Shown: positions 37,111 to 37,330 of the stretch, piece after piece
Position numbering within the stretch: the first letter of the stretch is position 1
How the letters are laid out: every line of letters begins with the position of its first letter
Assembly: GCF_003003275.1 (NCBI RefSeq)
Contig: NZ_PVTO01000026.1
Coordinates: forward strand, 1 to 37,330
Length of the DNA: 37,330 nt
Reading direction: 5' to 3'
DNA from: Alkalibacterium olivapovliticus
GTDB taxonomy: Bacteria > Bacillota > Bacilli > Lactobacillales > Carnobacteriaceae_A
Translations under genes and position numbers: made by a program
Notes under the pieces: generated by a model
Database searches by the model: none
Told to the model about the DNA's origin: nothing
What the model saw: the letters and a program-made list of their open reading frames with translations, nothing else

Positions 37111-37182
37111 AACCATTACCTCTTCTATATAATTAATTTGAATTCGAAGTAAATTGTGAAAAACTCACGCGAATTACTTTCT

Positions 37183-37211
37183 ATCATACCGCAGTTTGTA
37201 CATAACTACAA
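37183..37211 (-). promoter_or_regulatory. Promoter of the ABC transporter-crtN unit
   Basis: On the minus strand TTGTAG (37206-37211) and TATGAT (37183-37188) are spaced by 17 bases. It lies only about 25 bases from the end of the group II intron. Confidence 0.65.
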
Positions 37212-37236
37212 TTATTTTATAGTGAAGAATATATGA

Positions 37237-37330
37237 ATCGAGTAGGAGATAAATGATTAATTCATTTATCGTCCTCTCACACCACCGTACGTACGGTTCC
37301 GTATACGGCGGTTCAATATCTTAAGTAAGC
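37237..37330 (-). mobile_element. Group II intron, 3' end with domains V and VI (partial, continues off the right edge)
   Basis: On the minus strand domain V is at about 37312-37281: a 9-bp lower stem ACCGCCGTA/TACGGTGGT holding a CGC triad with a G-T pair, a 2-base CG bulge, and an upper TACG/CGTA stem. CGC is the triad typical of class C introns. GTGAGAGGAC and domain VI follow (GATAAATGA/TCATTTATC hairpin, then CCTACTCGAT with a candidate branch-point A). The 3' boundary is set at about 37237 by analogy with related introns and may be off by a base or two. The rest of the intron, including any reverse transcriptase gene, lies beyond the window. Confidence 0.82.

Overview
The window reads as a chromosomal segment of a low-GC Gram-positive bacterium of the Lactobacillales/Bacillales kind. 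Evidence: strong AGGAGG-type ribosome binding sites, many intrinsic terminators, and gene blocks in the order known from Bacillus (fur-xerD-deoB-pnp-lysA; ribT-scpA-scpB-rluB-resD-resE; ypbB-recQ; cmk-rpsA-der-hup; dnaE-pfkA-pyk). An ECF-type riboflavin transporter under an FMN riboswitch, two glutamine synthetases and a staphylococcal-type carotenoid desaturase would fit a Carnobacteriaceae-like lactic acid bacterium. That placement is inference and was not tested.

Layout. Almost everything is on the minus strand; only the tRNA-Arg gene and one HAD phosphatase are on the plus strand. From left to right: the 5' end of a group II intron (1-185) directly behind the terminator of a DUF2187 gene; a MarR regulator, a CDP-alcohol phosphatidyltransferase and a YflT-like stress protein; tRNA-Arg(UCU); two glutamine synthetase paralogues; HU; der, rpsA and cmk; a membrane-anchored LysM protein with a Glu-Pro repeat; recQ and ypbB; ribU with its riboswitch; resE/resD; rluB, scpB, scpA, ribT; lysA; a purine nucleoside phosphorylase, deoB, xerD and fur; cvfB; pyk and pfkA; dnaE; a MIP18/DUF59 protein; a HAD phosphatase; and a three-gene unit of ABC permease, ABC ATPase and CrtN. 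The 3' end of a group II intron (about 37237-37330) closes the window.

How the parts work together. pfkA-pyk supply the two committing kinase steps of glycolysis. deoB and the nucleoside phosphorylase recycle nucleosides. scpAB and HU organise the chromosome, and xerD resolves chromosome dimers. ResDE would sense redox state. The riboswitch shuts ribU off when FMN is plentiful. The two glutamine synthetases differ at residue 62, the feedback-inhibition arginine of Bacillus GlnA, so they may be regulated differently.

I did not find a clearly undescribed system. The most notable points are the two same-orientation group II intron ends that bound the segment (one placed exactly after a terminator hairpin, as expected for class IIC introns), the Arg-to-Glu change in the second glutamine synthetase, and the crtN gene sitting in an ABC-exporter operon without crtM nearby.
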